Shown: positions 32,241 through 43,562, counted from the first letter of the stretch. The stretch is DNA of 64,000 nucleotides from Gonocerus acuteangulatus (GCA_946811695.1 OX328131.1:11308832-11372831), one strand, 5' to 3'. Notes: generated from the sequence alone by a model not told the origin. Program-made: numbers and translations.

Positions 32241-32629
32241 CTTCAATAACTTTCGTAATATCATCTTAATACGAATAAATTCATACTGTATTTGCGTATT
32301 TTATTGTGAATAAATTTTTATTCACAAATTATAATGTGAATAATTTTTTATTCGTATATTTTAATTTGATTTTTTTTGTAATCACTTGTTTTTTTGTAAA
32401 TATTCACATTTTTTGTGATTATTTACAATTTTTTCTGTGAATTTATTTTTATTCGCAGAAAAATTTGCGAATAAAATTTTATTTCTATTTTTATATTTAA
32501 TATATGTGAATACAAATAAATTCGTATTCACACTTATGAATACGAATTTATTTATATTCGTATTCACAAATATATGAAGTACGAATAAATTCGTATTTTT
32601 ATTTATAAATAAAATTATGCCCAACTCTG
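31648..32629. mobile_element. Long palindromic hAT MITE, 8-bp target duplication
   Basis: TIRs CAGAGATGGGCATAATTTTA and the inverse CAGAGTTGGGCATAATTTTA. The 8-bp direct repeat TAATAGAG flanks it (31640-31647, 32630-32637). The arms are near-perfect inverted repeats over about 400 bp, rich in AATAAATTCGTATT motifs. CAGNG termini plus an 8-bp duplication place it in hAT. It interrupts the RNase H tail of a LINE, and a SINE-like insert sits at its centre. Confidence 0.9.
32068..32236 (-). mobile_element. SINE-like insert at the centre of the hAT MITE
   Basis: On the minus strand it ends GCGCTAATAACCTAGACGTT, then ACGCCTT and about 19 A. This tail resembles that of SINE-A at 40417 (GCGCTAATAGACTAGAAGTC). 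The other edge is an A run of about 46 (plus strand), an unusual 5' boundary. It breaks the palindrome between two matching arm ends (GTTATTGGTGATT and AATCATCTTCAATAAC). Confidence 0.55.
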
Positions 32630-32774
32630 TAATAGAGGAATGCCCGGAATATGAAACAAGATTCAGGGAGCTAAATATACCTCGGAATGCACCAGAGGCT
32701 CTTAGAAATTGTCAGCATGCTATTGACAACATAATCAACTTCATAAAAATCTGCGGTATATATAAACTGCTTTA

Positions 32775-33386
32775 AACTCTCATAAATAAATAATATTTGT
32801 CGACAAATGTAAAACAAACGTAAATAAATTCTAGGGAGTAAAAACCCTCGCAGTTACTCGCCCAAATAAATTTGCATCCTACATCCTATACCGATTGCTG
32901 TTGGCCTGATGTACGTAAAGGCAAACTCTCAAATATTAAAGACAAATAATTATTAATTACGGAATATCAAACCAACGTTTGTGTATTAAGTCTAATTAAA
33001 ATATATCATAGGATAAAATTATATATAGTCATCTTTAAGGCACCATACTACATTTCACACTGGATACTTTGCATTTGTATCGGCGATATTATGTGATTAT
33101 GTATATGCGCAGGTAGGGTTTCATAGAAAACCCATTTAGATGGCTATAAAGCTGCTTCATTTCCTCTGAAGTGGTTATATTTCTTATCTGTCAGTAGTTA
33201 CCCTTTATCGGTTAAATCGATGGATTTTTGATAAACGATAAGGTATGTGTGAATAGCCTACAGTTCCATAGGGATTAATCTGCTGCCTTCCGGTTACTCG
33301 TCGACAAAACGGATATTCTATAAGGTATGTAACTTGGCCGCTATTTGGTTTTCTCGAAAATATTTACAGATTTTGCCTTAGACAAA
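32775..33386. other. LINE 3' UTR and unassigned spacer
   Basis: The LINE untranslated region probably runs to about 32886 (AAATAAATAATATTTG and onward). The remainder has no recognised feature. Confidence 0.35.
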
Positions 33387-33388
33387 TA

Positions 33389-34765
33389 GACGGAGAGCTG
33401 GCAACGCACTTTTCATGAAGTGTTTTATGCACCCTGAAATTTTGCTATAATCTACCTCTGGTGTATATCAGAATGTGTTTCCTTGACATACCTTGGAACT
33501 CCAGGTACTGCGCATAGGGGAAAGGAGTAAATCAATATTGCCCAAAAGTAGAGTTTTATTCAGAAGCCAACTATTATTAATGAAAAAAAAAATGGCAAAT
33601 TAAGGCAATTTTAAAATTAATAATAAATAAGGCAGGCACTTTTAAGGGTGTTAAAATGTAAATAAAAAAAAAACCCAAAGTACCAAGTTTTTATTTTTAA
33701 TATTAAATGAAGTCCATTATTCAACCTGCGATTTAAACAGCGTCTTCAATAAACATATTTGAAAATAATTACAAAAGGGCAGACACTTTTGTGGGGTATA
33801 ATTATCAGGAAACATAAAAATAAATGTTGCCTATGATTGACTGTAATACACTGCGCGTAACCGTAAGAATAAATGACAGCAACACGCAGTTGTGGTTATT
33901 CTTCATGTGCTTCATGTGTTTTATGCACCTTGAAATTTTGCTATAATGTACATCTTGGGTAGATAAGAAGGTATATATGTGTTTCCTGGGCATACCTTGG
34001 AACACCAGGTACTGCTCATAGGGGAAAGGTAAAAAAAAATATTTCCCAAAAATAGAGTTTTATTCAGAAGCCAACTATCTTTAATGTAAAATTAAGACAA
34101 TTTTACAATGAATAATAAATACGGCAGACACTTTTAAGGGGTATAATGCGTAAAAAAATAAATAATAATTGTTTTTATTCTAATATTAAATGAGAGTTTT
34201 ATTCGCGCTGCCATTAAAACCGGAACAGCTGTACAAGATCATGTGACCAAGAACCAATAAGAGAACAGGAAACAACCAACACTGCGCGGTCGTCTCATGC
34301 ACTCTTACGGTTAGGCGCAGTGTATTGCAGTCTATCATAGGCAACATTTATTTTTATGTTTCCTGATAATTAAACCCCACAAAAGTGTCTGCCCTTTTGC
34401 AGTTATTTTCAAATATGTTTATTGAAGACGCTGTTTAAATCGCAGCGTGAATAAAGCACTTCATTTAATATTAAAAATAAAAACTAGGTACTTTTTTTTT
34501 TAAATTTACATTTTAACCCCGTTAAAAGTGCCTGCATTATTTATTATTAATTTTAAAATTGCCTTAATTTGTAATTTTTTTCATTAATAATAGTTGGCTT
34601 CTGAATAAAACACAATTGGGCAATATTGTTTTGCGCAGTACCTGGTGTTCCAAGGTATATCCAGGAAACACATACTTACTTTCTTATCTACCCAAGAGGT
34701 ACACTATAGCAAAATTTCAGGGTGCATAAAACACTTCATGAATAGTGCGTTACCAGCTCTCCGAC
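33389..34765. mobile_element. Foldback MITE 2, composite of two copies, TA flanks
   Basis: Ends GACGGAGAGCTGGCAACGC and the inverse GTCGGAGAGCTGGTAACGC, with TA at 33387-33388 and 34766-34767. A left half of one copy (33389 to about 33890) is followed by a second, nearly complete copy (about 33896-34765) that begins within TTCATGTGTTTTATGCACC. It is the same family as 21575-22444. Confidence 0.75.
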
Positions 34766-34769
34766 TACT

Positions 34770-35158
34770 AGAGATATTTTACCACATAAGGAAATAGTTT
34801 GATCTCTCAAGGAGCTGAAACATTATGCGGAGTGCTGTAACTTTAAAAGTGAGTGAACACGGGAGACAGCTGAGAATAGATGAAGACAGAGGCCGAACAA
34901 ACATTGACATTGTATTAACCTAGAAAATTTAATAAAAACATTCCTTATGCCTTGTCTAACGTTCTCGTAGAAAATTTGGATTTTATCTCTTTTTCAGCAC
35001 TTGGTAATACCAAGTTGGTAGAATATATTCTAAAATATTTGAAAGCCTGGACAAATGAACACTTTTCCCGTCGCACAGTGCCACGAGCAGTGTTCAAAAA
35101 TAAGAAAAATAACGTTTGAAAACGTTCCGAAAAAATAACGTTGAAAAAATAACGTTTG
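34770..35158. other. Unassigned spacer
   Basis: Contains a short repeat AAAAAATAACGTTTGA/AACG at 35108-35160. No gene is visible. Confidence 0.3.
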
Positions 35159-35160
35159 AG

Positions 35161-35723
35161 AAGTCCGTATTGCAGGAACTGCATCATCTTAGCGCGGATC
35201 CGTTCATATCCCTAGTCTAATTTGGAAAGATTAAAATAGAAGCAGTTATTATTTTGGTAGAGCATTTAGTAAGCTTTCGAATGGTAATCTTCCGCTTCAC
35301 AAGATTGTCAACGGTTTTCGAGATACAATTTTTCAAAATTTCAACATATTAGTTTTAATGAAAGTAGAACATGCAGAAAATGTTTCAACTGAATCCCATG
35401 ATTCTAAATACCCAAACCAAAAACGGTATTCAAAAACTATTTTTCCAATTTTCTAGAAAACGGTTAAAGCTATCGCCTTGAAAATGGTTTCATTCGTTTT
35501 CCTAGCCCATGAAACATATAAAACGAGTACTTACAAGCTTATGTACTCAAAAACGTAAGCGTTACGATTTTTTTGCGCGAATTTCGCCCCAAACGCCATC
35601 TTCCAGTAGGCGGATTTCGCTGGTTAACGAACTTGACCTTTCAAATTAGACGAAAGATTTTTGTACCAAATTTCATCAAAATCGGACCATTCGTCTGGGA
35701 GCTACAGAGCGAACAGACAAATA

Positions 35724-35765
<42 letters not shown>

Positions 35766-35901
35766 AATTTTAACCAATATCATTTTCGGTCTCTATGGGT
35801 TCTGAAACGCAAAATTTTCTAGTCGGCACTTCCGGATTGCGTCATGAGATCAACCTTATAAGCGGGGTTCCTCCCTATGGGGGAGGGAGGAACCCCGCTA
35901 A
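35161..35901 (+). mobile_element. HINE-A copy 6, internally deleted
   Basis: 5' end AAGTCCGTATTGCAGGAACT with subterminal TTAGCGCGGATCCG; 3' hairpin GGTTCCTCCCT and GGGAGGAACC, ending CCGCTAA (one change from CGCTAA). About half the normal body is missing between 35280 and 35340. TA tract at 35724-35762. Confidence 0.85.
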
Positions 35902-36167
35902 AAAGACCAAAACCTAAAGATTTACTTGAATTGTTGATTTAAATACAAATATGAAAACTGGCACGGTTAGTAAATATTTACTTTGGCTGTTCCAATTTTA
36001 TTACTTGAACATTTTCATTCTACTTTTAAGATGTTCAAGTATCAGTCCTAAGTGACTCGTCGATTGACTTATCTTGGCCAACAGTCCAGAAATAGGGAAG
36101 ATCTAGTGATTTTAATATGTATGAAATTCTCATCATTTTTTTCAAATTTGAAATTGATTTAAGAAAA
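35902..36167. other. Unassigned spacer between two HINE-A copies
   Basis: No feature is recognised. Confidence 0.3.
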
Positions 36168-37415
36168 AAGTCCGACTCGCAGGAACTGCATCATCATAGC
36201 GCGGTTACGTACATCTCGGCGAAATGGAATAGATTAGCACAACAAATCACAGGAAACTGACAGTAGCCAACTTACACAGAAGCGGATAATTCTTAATCTG
36301 TATAAGTCAATACAATTATGTACTGAAAACGTACTTACTCTTTGACTACTCCTGAGAAGGCTCTATTCTAAACAAACAAAAATTCGTTGTCATTTTAAGT
36401 ATCTTTTTTTACAAGCAAATTCGTTTTACTGTTATAATCAACTGTAAATATGTGCTTCATGGCGAATAAAATTCCATTCTGTCGTGGGTTAAATCTTTCT
36501 ATAAAATAAGAAATAACGATAACTCTAGTTGGAGGCTATGAATAAGGTTATATAGATAGGAGAATTCAAAACAACTTACGTCATCGTATTAGCCACTGCC
36601 ATCATGATTACCACAGCCACTCCAAACTTATTACTAATACCTTTCACCGTTTCTTCGCTTATTTTACTGCAATACTAATTTTACTGATAAATGAAATGTA
36701 AAAAAAGAAACAACCAATTTAAAAGTGAGATAAACAAAGAGAAAAACCCTTTCAAAACAACAAAACAAACACTTTTTAAGTTTTAAGCGCTTATATCTCT
36801 GATTGACGTTGCCCTATCGATTATTGCTTCAGAACCTTTTTTGCAGAGAATTTAGTAAGCATTCGAATGGTCTTTATCCACTTACCACGATTTCTTAACC
36901 GTTATCGAGATATTTACGAAAAGTGTATGAAGATCCGAAAACTTTTCATGTCTATTAATAAAATAATTTTTTTCGCATACTTCCTTAACTCCAAATATAA
37001 CCAAAATTTAAACATCTTAGTTGGGATTAATTTACAAGATGTAGAAAATATTTCAATTGAATCCCGCGATTCTAAGTACTCACAAAAAAATAATGACTTA
37101 CAAAAGCATTGATTCCACTTTTGTCAGAAACGGTTACAGATATCGCCTTAAAAAATGGTTTCATTCGTTTTCTTACGTTAAGGAACGTATAAAACAAGTA
37201 ACTGCAAGCATATAAACTCAAAAACGTAAGCGTTACGATTTTTTTGCGCGAATTTCGCCCCAAACACTACCTTCCCGTGGGCGGATTCTGCTGTTTAACA
37301 AACTTGACCAGTCCTAAATTCAAATTAGAAGCCAGATTTTTGAACTAAATTTGATCAAAATCGGGCCATTTTTGAGCTTGCTAGAGCGTTAACAGACAAG
37401 CTTATATATAAATAT

Positions 37416-37469
<54 letters not shown>

Positions 37470-37616
37470 GTGTATATATATATATATATAAATTTGGACC
37501 ACCTATATTTTCGTGATCTATAGGGTCTGAAACGTGAATGTTTCTAGTCGGCACTTCCGGATTCCGTCGTGAGGTCAATCTCATAAGCGGGTAACCGCGC
37601 GGGAGTAACCGCGCTA
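36168..37616 (+). mobile_element. HINE-A copy 7, full length, altered 3' hairpin
   Basis: 5' end AAAGTCCGACTCGCAGGAAC, subterminal TAGCGCGGTTACG. It ends TAACCGCGCTAA at 37616. The terminal hairpin differs from the family (GCGGGTAACCGCGCGGGAGT), the usual CTCCCT arm being lost. The TA tract at 37403-37490 is broken by ACATG steps. Confidence 0.8.
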
Positions 37617-38640
37617 AAAACGTAAGATAACGGTTTTTTCATACTTTAAATACAAATAGTACATTGCTTCACGATTATTTTGATACCTAGTTTACCTGCT
37701 TTTGGCTGCTTCACACAGAGATTTTGTGGTTTTAGATGTCATAACTAATTGACAACGTTACGGCATTTGGCACAGTAATGAACCAAACACCAGATAAGAT
37801 GCTTTATTTGATAGAATCGTCCAAGAATATAATTTATCTGAAAGTTTGGATAAAGTTAAGGAGAATATAAGAAAGTAGATTGAGATTGTTTTGCCTGGAT
37901 ATTCAAAGAAATCGGAACCGCTGTTACAGGTTTACTGGGAAATTCGAAACAAAATACGAAGATTGGCTGAGTATAAACATTAAACTTCCTGACGACGATT
38001 TTGAAATATATAGAAGAGATAATTATCAACCAGGTCCTTTACGTGGAAGACCGGAAGCAAGTTTCGTGGAAGCATCATACTCTACAAGAATGAGACAAGT
38101 TTCGGACATACGAACGACGAAATCTCCGGACGAAATAGAGTTTTCCGCTAAGCTTACTTCTAAGGACATTTCAAGGAGAAAATGGGATTATTAATCGATA
38201 GACCAAAGGTTTCTTCTTTGGACCGTAAAACCGCCCGCATATTGTTTGGCAATCCAAAATTAAGTAACAAAATTACTAGACTGGAGGTAACATTAATTTT
38301 CAATTCGGACACCATTTTGAAAATGGTTTCTAGTGGTAAATCAATTAATATGCCGAAATTAACTGCTGAGACTTAAGAATTATATGTAGAATTATATATT
38401 CATTGTGTTATATGCCAGTGTGGAAATTCGAAAAAATTGAAGCAAAAGTTTTATCATACTTAATAATATAAAAAATGATAGCATTTGTTTACAATCAAGC
38501 GATTCTGAGAAGGAATAAGTTTTTTATCAGTAACATTTCTGTATATAATTTTTATAAGGTCGTAAATACCATACGTAAGTTTTCATATACATTTTATGTA
38601 AGTTTATACTATATTAAATTATTTTCTTAAGTCAAAACTT
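37617..38640 (+). pseudogene. Relic ORF with GRPxxxFxEASxSTRxRQVxDIR motif
   Basis: Frames at 37880-38194 and 38182-38376 give NIKLPDDDFEIYRRDNYQPG, then RGRPEASFVEASYSTRMRQV, SDIRTTKSPDEIEFSAKLTS and, after a shift, KVSSLDRKTARILFGNPKLS. Upstream, another frame gives YNLSESLDKVKENIRK then a stop, and LPGYSKKSEPLLQVYWEIRN. The GRPxxxFxExSxxSxxRQ pattern resembles a group of arthropod hypothetical proteins that I believe are transposon-associated, but I cannot name the family. Multiple shifts and stops mark it as a relic. No promoter or splice structure is apparent. Confidence 0.45.
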
Positions 38641-38689
38641 CTTTATTCTCCCATGTTCGAGTTTTTTAATAGCAGAAAAAAATAATAAC

Positions 38690-38975
38690 CCTTGTCTAGA
38701 CAAAGATTTCTTACCCCATATACTCGTGACACTGTGCGTCGGGACGATGTGATCTTATCGAGGCTTCGTAATGGGCACACCTTACTTACATATTCGTACC
38801 GACTAGACAGAAAGACAGACCAAATTGAAGAGTTTGCGTAGCTCTTACCACTTCGTGCCAAAGGGTCGTGGGTTCGATTCCCACTAGTGGTGTTGGCTTT
38901 TCTCCCGGCTAGAAAAAGGCGGTAACTTACAGATAATACGTCCAAAAATTTACGTAAAAATTTAAATAAATTAGT
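38690..38975 (+). mobile_element. SINE-B copy 1, tRNA-related with box B
   Basis: Contains GGGTCGTGGGTTCGATTCCC (box B-like) at about 38866-38885, then CCCGGCTAGAAAAAGGCGGT and tail AAAATTTAAATAAATTAG. It matches 56752-56967. The upstream part (from about 38690) has no copy in this window and may be an additional module of a longer SINE. Confidence 0.7.
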
Positions 38976-39051
38976 ATTATTCGCTCATATGTCACTGATT
39001 TTAATGATTAACATTGTAGTTATACATACCCTCATATTCACATGCTCTCCC

Positions 39052-39711
39052 CAGTGTTGGGCAAAACTAAAGTTAGTTTACTAAACTAACGTTAATTTAT
39101 TCTAACTAAAAATAAACTCACGTTATATTTTTAGTTTTAGTTTAGTTTTAGATTTGTATAATTTTTAGTTTTTAGTATGCTAATTAGTTTAATTTAAGCA
39201 AAAGAGACCTTAATTTGTGATTTTAGTTTTGTTTTAATTTTTAATTCACTAATTAGTTTATTGAAAAAATATACTATGCTTTTTTTCCTCCAATTTAACT
39301 ATACTAATGCATACATTGATTCAGAAGAAGGGTAAAAAGTAGGTATGTATGTATTTTTGTTTAAATAAAGAATGCTTATTTATGAACGATAATGGAAATA
39401 AATAGAAAATGTGATTAAGACTTAGAAGTTTAGCCTATTTATAAGAAAATTAAAACAAAATAAACAATTCTATTAGTTTTAATAATTTACTTAATTATCG
39501 AAATAACATATGAGTCACGTTATTTTTTTAAACTAAACTTAATTTAGTTTTTAATCATTTCCCAATGATTTAGTTTTAGTTTAACTAATATCTAATAGTT
39601 AATTTAATTTTAGTTTCAGTTTTTTTTAGGTTGCAATTTTTAGTTTAGATTTAGTTTATTCCAAAATGTGAATGTTTGTTTGTTTGTTAGTTTTAGTTTT
39701 GCCCAACCTCG
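39052..39711. mobile_element. hAT MITE with 8-bp target duplication
   Basis: TIRs CAGTGTTGGGCAAAACTAA and the inverse CGAGGTTGGGCAAAACTAA. The 8-bp direct repeat GCTCTCCC lies at 39044-39051 and 39712-39719. The interior is rich in TTTAGTTTTAGTTT repeats with no protein. It is related in its first bases (CAGNGTTGGGCA) to the MITE at 31648 but with a different interior. Confidence 0.92.
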
Positions 39712-39719
39712 GCTCTCCC

Positions 39720-40204
39720 ATTAAAAATAATTTTATTTTTAACATAATTCTCGAAATAATTAATGTTACCTTTTTGTCCCCTACTCGAAAAAATTCGCAT
39801 GATAAAAAAGTATTGAATTACAAATTCTTCTGTATATATTTACAAATTTGGGGATAGTTAATGGAAATGCCTTGGAAAGTGGTAGACTAAACCCGCCGAT
39901 CTTGACGGAAATGATGGATAGAGACACGAGTGGCTTTGAAGGCGGATGATCGATAGAAGGTATTCAATGCTCCCTAATGCAGTATAAGATATTCTCATAT
40001 ACAGTGATTGATGTGGGTTACGACCAGCGATCTGGTGGGATACGAACCATCTAGGTCTTGAGAAGGCTAGGAACTTGCTAAGGTATTCAATGGGATCTGA
40101 TTGGAAATAGATTTATCAGTTAAAGTGTTCCACAACTTGTTGGTAGTTGATAATGACTTCTAAGGAAGTAGGTAGGAATAATGTTTCTAGTCGAATAGAA
40201 AATT
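39720..40204. other. Unassigned spacer
   Basis: No gene or repeat is recognised. Confidence 0.3.
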
Positions 40205-40280
40205 GAAGTCCGGCTCGGCGGAACTGGGTCATCTTAGAGTGTTGGTTTTCTTTAGAAGTGTGATTATTCCTCTATTTGCC
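40205..40280 (+). mobile_element. HINE-A 5' end fragment
   Basis: AAGTCCGGCTCGGCGGAACT followed by GTCATCTTAGAGTG matches the HINE 5' terminus. Similarity fades after about 70 bp and no 3' end follows. Confidence 0.55.
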
Positions 40281-40363
40281 AGAAGGTCCCAACAAGAAAT
40301 ATAACCGTGCTCATAAATAAAAAAAAAAAAAAAATAATTACAACGAAATGGATAACACTTAAG

Positions 40364-40369
<6 letters not shown>

Positions 40370-40416
<47 letters not shown>
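40370..40416. repeat. (TA)n microsatellite
   Basis: About 22 TA units directly upstream of SINE-A. Confidence 0.95.
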
Positions 40417-40418
<2 letters not shown>

Positions 40419-40594
40419 TCTCCCGGTGGTCTAGAAGCTAACGCCTTAGATTCTCAGGAGGGAGATAGTGGATTCGAGTCCCAACGGTGGCAGGAGCTTT
40501 CTAATCTCACGGCTCGTTGGGAAAATTCCTCGCTACCAGGGATGTCTGCGCTAATAGACTAGAAGTCGATGCGCCGTAAACAGAAAAAAAAAAC
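40417..40594 (+). mobile_element. SINE-A, tRNA-derived
   Basis: Starts GGTCTCCCGGTGGTCTAGAA (box A region) with GGATTCGAGTCCC (box B) at about 40473-40485, the spacing of a tRNA promoter. The tail GCGCTAATAGACTAGAAGTC, GCGCCGTAAAC and poly(A) follows. A decayed cloverleaf and long tail mark it as a SINE rather than a tRNA gene. If transcribed it would be by RNA polymerase III from the internal boxes. Confidence 0.8.
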
Positions 40595-40799
40595 TCAAGT
40601 CATAATAAATAAAACAAAATCTTACAAACAGATTTACAAATGTTCATTGGAAGAACATGATTGTTACGTATACTATTGGTCTATATGTACGTGTGCTATT
40701 GGTCTATATGTACGTATACTATTGGTCTGTATGTTCGAGCATCAACAGTTTGAGAGTGACGGAGATAATCGAGTAATAATGTACTTACGCATTGTCTGA

Positions 40800-41370
40800 A
40801 AATTCACTCGTGAATCATTTGAATTATTTACTCATGAATCGCATGAATTACTCACTCGTGAGTCATTTGAATTATTCACTCATTAATCGCTTGAATTACT
40901 CACTCGTGAATCATTTGAATTATTCACTGATGAATCGCTTGAAATACTCACTCGTGAATCATTTGAATTATTCACTCATGAATCGCATGAATTACTCACT
41001 CGTGATTGATTTGAATTATTCACTGATGAATCGCTTGAAATACTCACTCGTGAATCATTTGAATTATTCACTCATGAATCGCATGAATTACTCACTCGTG
41101 AGTCATTTGAATTATTCACTCATGAATCGCTTGAAATACTCACTCGTGAATCATTTGAATTATTCACTCGTGAATCATTTGAATTATTCACTCGTGAATC
41201 ATTTGAATTATTCACTCGTGAATCGTTTGAATTAATCACTCGCAAATCGTTTGAATTAATAACTCGCGAATCGTTTGAATTAATAACTCGCGAATCGTTT
41301 GAATTAATCACTCGCGAATCGGTTAAATTTTTCACTCTCAAATCGACTGAATTAATCACTCGCAAATTGT
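40800..41370. repeat. 24-bp minisatellite, about 24 copies
   Basis: The unit is close to GAATTATTCACTCGTGAATC plus ATTT. The central ATTCACTCGTGAAT is itself nearly palindromic. Because 24 is a multiple of 3, long frames with an 8-residue repeat (NYSLVNHL) appear on both strands. There are higher-order 48-bp alternations (CGTGAATCATTT / CATGAATCGCTT). The 3' third drifts to CGCGAATCGTTT. Confidence 0.95.
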
Positions 41371-42166
41371 CTGAGAAATATTATGTTCACTGCACTTCGC
41401 GGATAGCCACGACACTACATGTTTTTTTCTTTTCTTTTTTTTTTTACTTTTATGTAAAGAGACAAAATTAGAAGCCCATATCGCACTCTATGGTTTTTTC
41501 CCTCCTTTTAATTACAATTTATTTTACACAGCTGGTTGCTAGGGACCGGTCTGCTAAGTAAACTTTTGTACCATGCAAGTTATAACAGTCTCTTGTGCCG
41601 CTACACACGAAAGGATGTCGGCTTGACGTCATAAGGTGGTTTACTCGCTCTAGGAAGGTAGAAAATACGCTAAAGCGTCTATACCACGCCATCTTTTTCC
41701 TGTGTGTTTTTTGAAGCGTAAAAAAGTAAAGCTTAACATTTCGCTCAGACTGCAGAAAAATAGTGTTAATGCACGAAAACCCCGACTCCAGTTATAATTA
41801 ATTTTTGGCTTTAGTTTTGTAATATCTTTAATATTTGTCAAGGAAGTCAGAAGCACACTCAAACCATTGAGTCTATTTCACAAAGTCGTGACATACTACG
41901 CACACATTTGATGTAGGAAAGAGTACCGTCCCAACATAAGTAGAACCAGGAACAAACAGGAAAATACATTAAACCACGCTCGGTTTGCTGTGAGTCCCTC
42001 CTTCCATCTAGGAAATGACCTGCTCCATAGCACCAACCCTTATCTCGCTGGTTTTAGTACACCACTCTCCTTTTCACTCCCAGATGGACTTATCTTTACT
42101 CAAAATGTATATCTACATACTAGGAATGTATGCCAAGAGGTAGGTCACTAAAATAATAATTGTAAA
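41371..42166. other. Unassigned region
   Basis: A 70-codon minus frame at 41650-41862 is not recognised. No clear transposon end is visible. Confidence 0.3.
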
Positions 42167-42168
42167 TA

Positions 42169-43095
42169 CAGTAGAACTTGGATAATTCGAACCCCTAGGG
42201 ACCGATAAAAAGTTCGAATTATCCAAAATTCGAATCACAAAAGTTTTTGAAAATAAAGGGGTAAAAAATCGTATTTCATATTTTCACATTTTTTAATTTA
42301 AAAAAATACATACATTTTATTCAGACAATAAAAAAAAAATTCATAAATTGATGATTACGAACATAAGTCATAAATAATTTATCAAAAAACTAAAAATAAA
42401 AGTCTATTGTTTTGAAAAAAGTCCTTTTCATGGAAAAGAATTTATTCTTTATTTTTCAGGTTGATAAAGTGTTAAGAGGAATCCCAAAGTCTTTGGCAAT
42501 TTCAGATTTTTTCTTTATGCCTTTTTTAACTTCTTTAATCGCAGCTATTTTCTCTGACAACGTTAAAGTTTTATAACTTCTAGGCTTTGACATCTTAAAT
42601 CAACAACTCACTGAACTGCACTGTACACGAGAAATTCAAGGCTCAAACAATAAATCAGATCTAGGCACTGACTGACTTATAACTGAATAAGAAATGAAGA
42701 TCGAAGGGACGGTGAGAGGGAATTCTATGATAAAACGACAGGATGGTGTATGTAACTACAACCCCTGGAAGGGAGGAAGCGCGATCCAACACTTTGCAGA
42801 ACTCCAAAAGTCCAAGAACTAGACTATGAGACCGCCGCGATTCTTGTCCCGAAACCCCTACACCGTATCTTACTGTCCTTCTTATCCGAGGGGAGAATAT
42901 TTTGACGAGATTTAGGATCGACCACTTCCCATTGGAGGTAAAGACTCGTAAAAAATTCGAATTATCCAATATTTTATTCGAATTATCCACGATTTTTTTT
43001 ACATTGTTTATGCCCTAAATTCTAGGGACCGACAGAAATATTCAAATTAAAGGCGATTTCGAATAATCGAACTTCGGATTATCCATGTTCCACTG
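42169..43095 (-). mobile_element. Tigger/pogo deletion derivative 2, reverse
   Basis: Ends CAGTAGAACTTGGATAATTC (42169) and the inverse of CAGTGGAACATGGATAATCC (43095). TA precedes the left end; the right flank reads CA, probably a mutated TA. It has the same architecture as 7105-8050: N-terminal transposase exon kept, catalytic part deleted. Confidence 0.9.
42456..42593 (-). pseudogene. Pogo/Tigger transposase N-terminal HTH fragment
   Basis: ATG at 42593 gives MSKPRSYKTLTLSEKIAAIK, then EVKKGIKKKSEIAKDFGIPL and NTLST before TGA at 42458-42456. This is the psq/CENP-B N-terminal HTH. The frame ends where the other copy reads YLKNNEK, so it is truncated by a small deletion. It shares about 85% of residues with the copy at 7651. 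Confidence 0.8.
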
Positions 43096-43280
43096 CATAA
43101 TGTTAATTAAAATCTGCTCTAGGTTTTCCACGCCAATCTACACACCTATCTAAGGACTAAAATACTAACTATACCACTAATAAATCCTAATTATAGTAGT
43201 AGTATGCTAATTTTTGTGGGCAAACAACTACAAGGTTATTATGCCATCTACTGGTTATGGTGTAACTTCCTATCTATCTT
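43096..43280. other. Unassigned spacer
   Basis: No feature is recognised. Confidence 0.3.
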
Positions 43281-43427
43281 TTAGCGCGGTTCCTCCCTCC
43301 CAATAGGGAGGAAACCCGCTTATAAGGGTGACCTCATGACACAATCCGGAAGTGCCACCTAGATGTTTTAATTTCATGTTTAAGAACCCATTGATCAGGA
43401 ATATACCGGTGGTTCAAATTGTATATA
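43281..43427 (-). mobile_element. HINE-A copy 8, 3' end only, reverse
   Basis: TTAGCGCGGTTCCTCCC at 43281 with its hairpin partner GGGAGGAAACC, then CGCTTATAAGGGTGACCTC. The remnant TA tract (GTATATA) at about 43421-43427 is the point where a Tigger end begins. Confidence 0.85.
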
Positions 43428-43480
43428 CAGTGGAACATGGATAATTCGAACTTCGATAATTCGAAATCGAAAATTAGTAT
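43428..43480 (+). mobile_element. Solo Tigger terminus
   Basis: CAGTGGAACATGGATAATTC, then GAACTTCGATAATTCGAAAT: the first 45-50 bp of Tigger without the rest, placed in the TA of the HINE. It is joined to unrelated sequence leading to the big satellite. Confidence 0.75.
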
Positions 43481-43540
43481 TGAAAATGACTTTGAATTTG
43501 TTGACACGAGGTAGTAGAATAGAATATTATTTACTGGCTT

Positions 43541-43562
43541 ATAACTTCGTATACGAAGTTAA
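43541..43562. other. loxP-arm-like palindrome
   Basis: ATAACTTCGTATA (43541-43553) equals the 13-bp arm of P1 loxP. The overlapping inverse arm is present with one mismatch (43550-43562, ending TTAA instead of TTAT), without the 8-bp spacer. The sequence AACTTCGTATACGAAGTT is a perfect 18-bp palindrome. No spacer means it is not a functional loxP. Confidence 0.7.

Larger units (their letters stand above)
31081..32774 (+). pseudogene. I-like LINE RNase H and C-terminal domain, split by a hAT MITE
   Basis: Reads SIYTAELQAIAAA, then, after a one-base shift near 31122, KILICSDSLSALHSINRV, FLWTPAHSGIAGNEAAKEA, and TRLLIGHSYMIHSHLNKREF with PPLCDSCSHALTISHVIE. After the insertion at 31648-32629 it resumes ECPEYETRFRELNIP and ends IINFIKICGIYKLL with TAA near 32774. 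The RNase H catalytic Glu (AEL) and Asp (CSDS) are visible. The final GNExAD motif reads GNEAAKEA, so the last Asp is missing. The element is dead through the shift, the insertion and that loss. Confidence 0.8.

Noticed and set aside
40417..40500. A tRNA gene
   Set aside because: Box A and box B are present, but acceptor pairing is poor and a SINE tail with poly(A) follows.
40792..41365. Proteins with 8-residue repeats on both strands
   Set aside because: A 24-bp unit without stops gives open frames on both strands at once, which argues against coding.
43541..43562. A functional loxP site
   Set aside because: The arms overlap and the 8-bp spacer needed for Cre recombination is absent.
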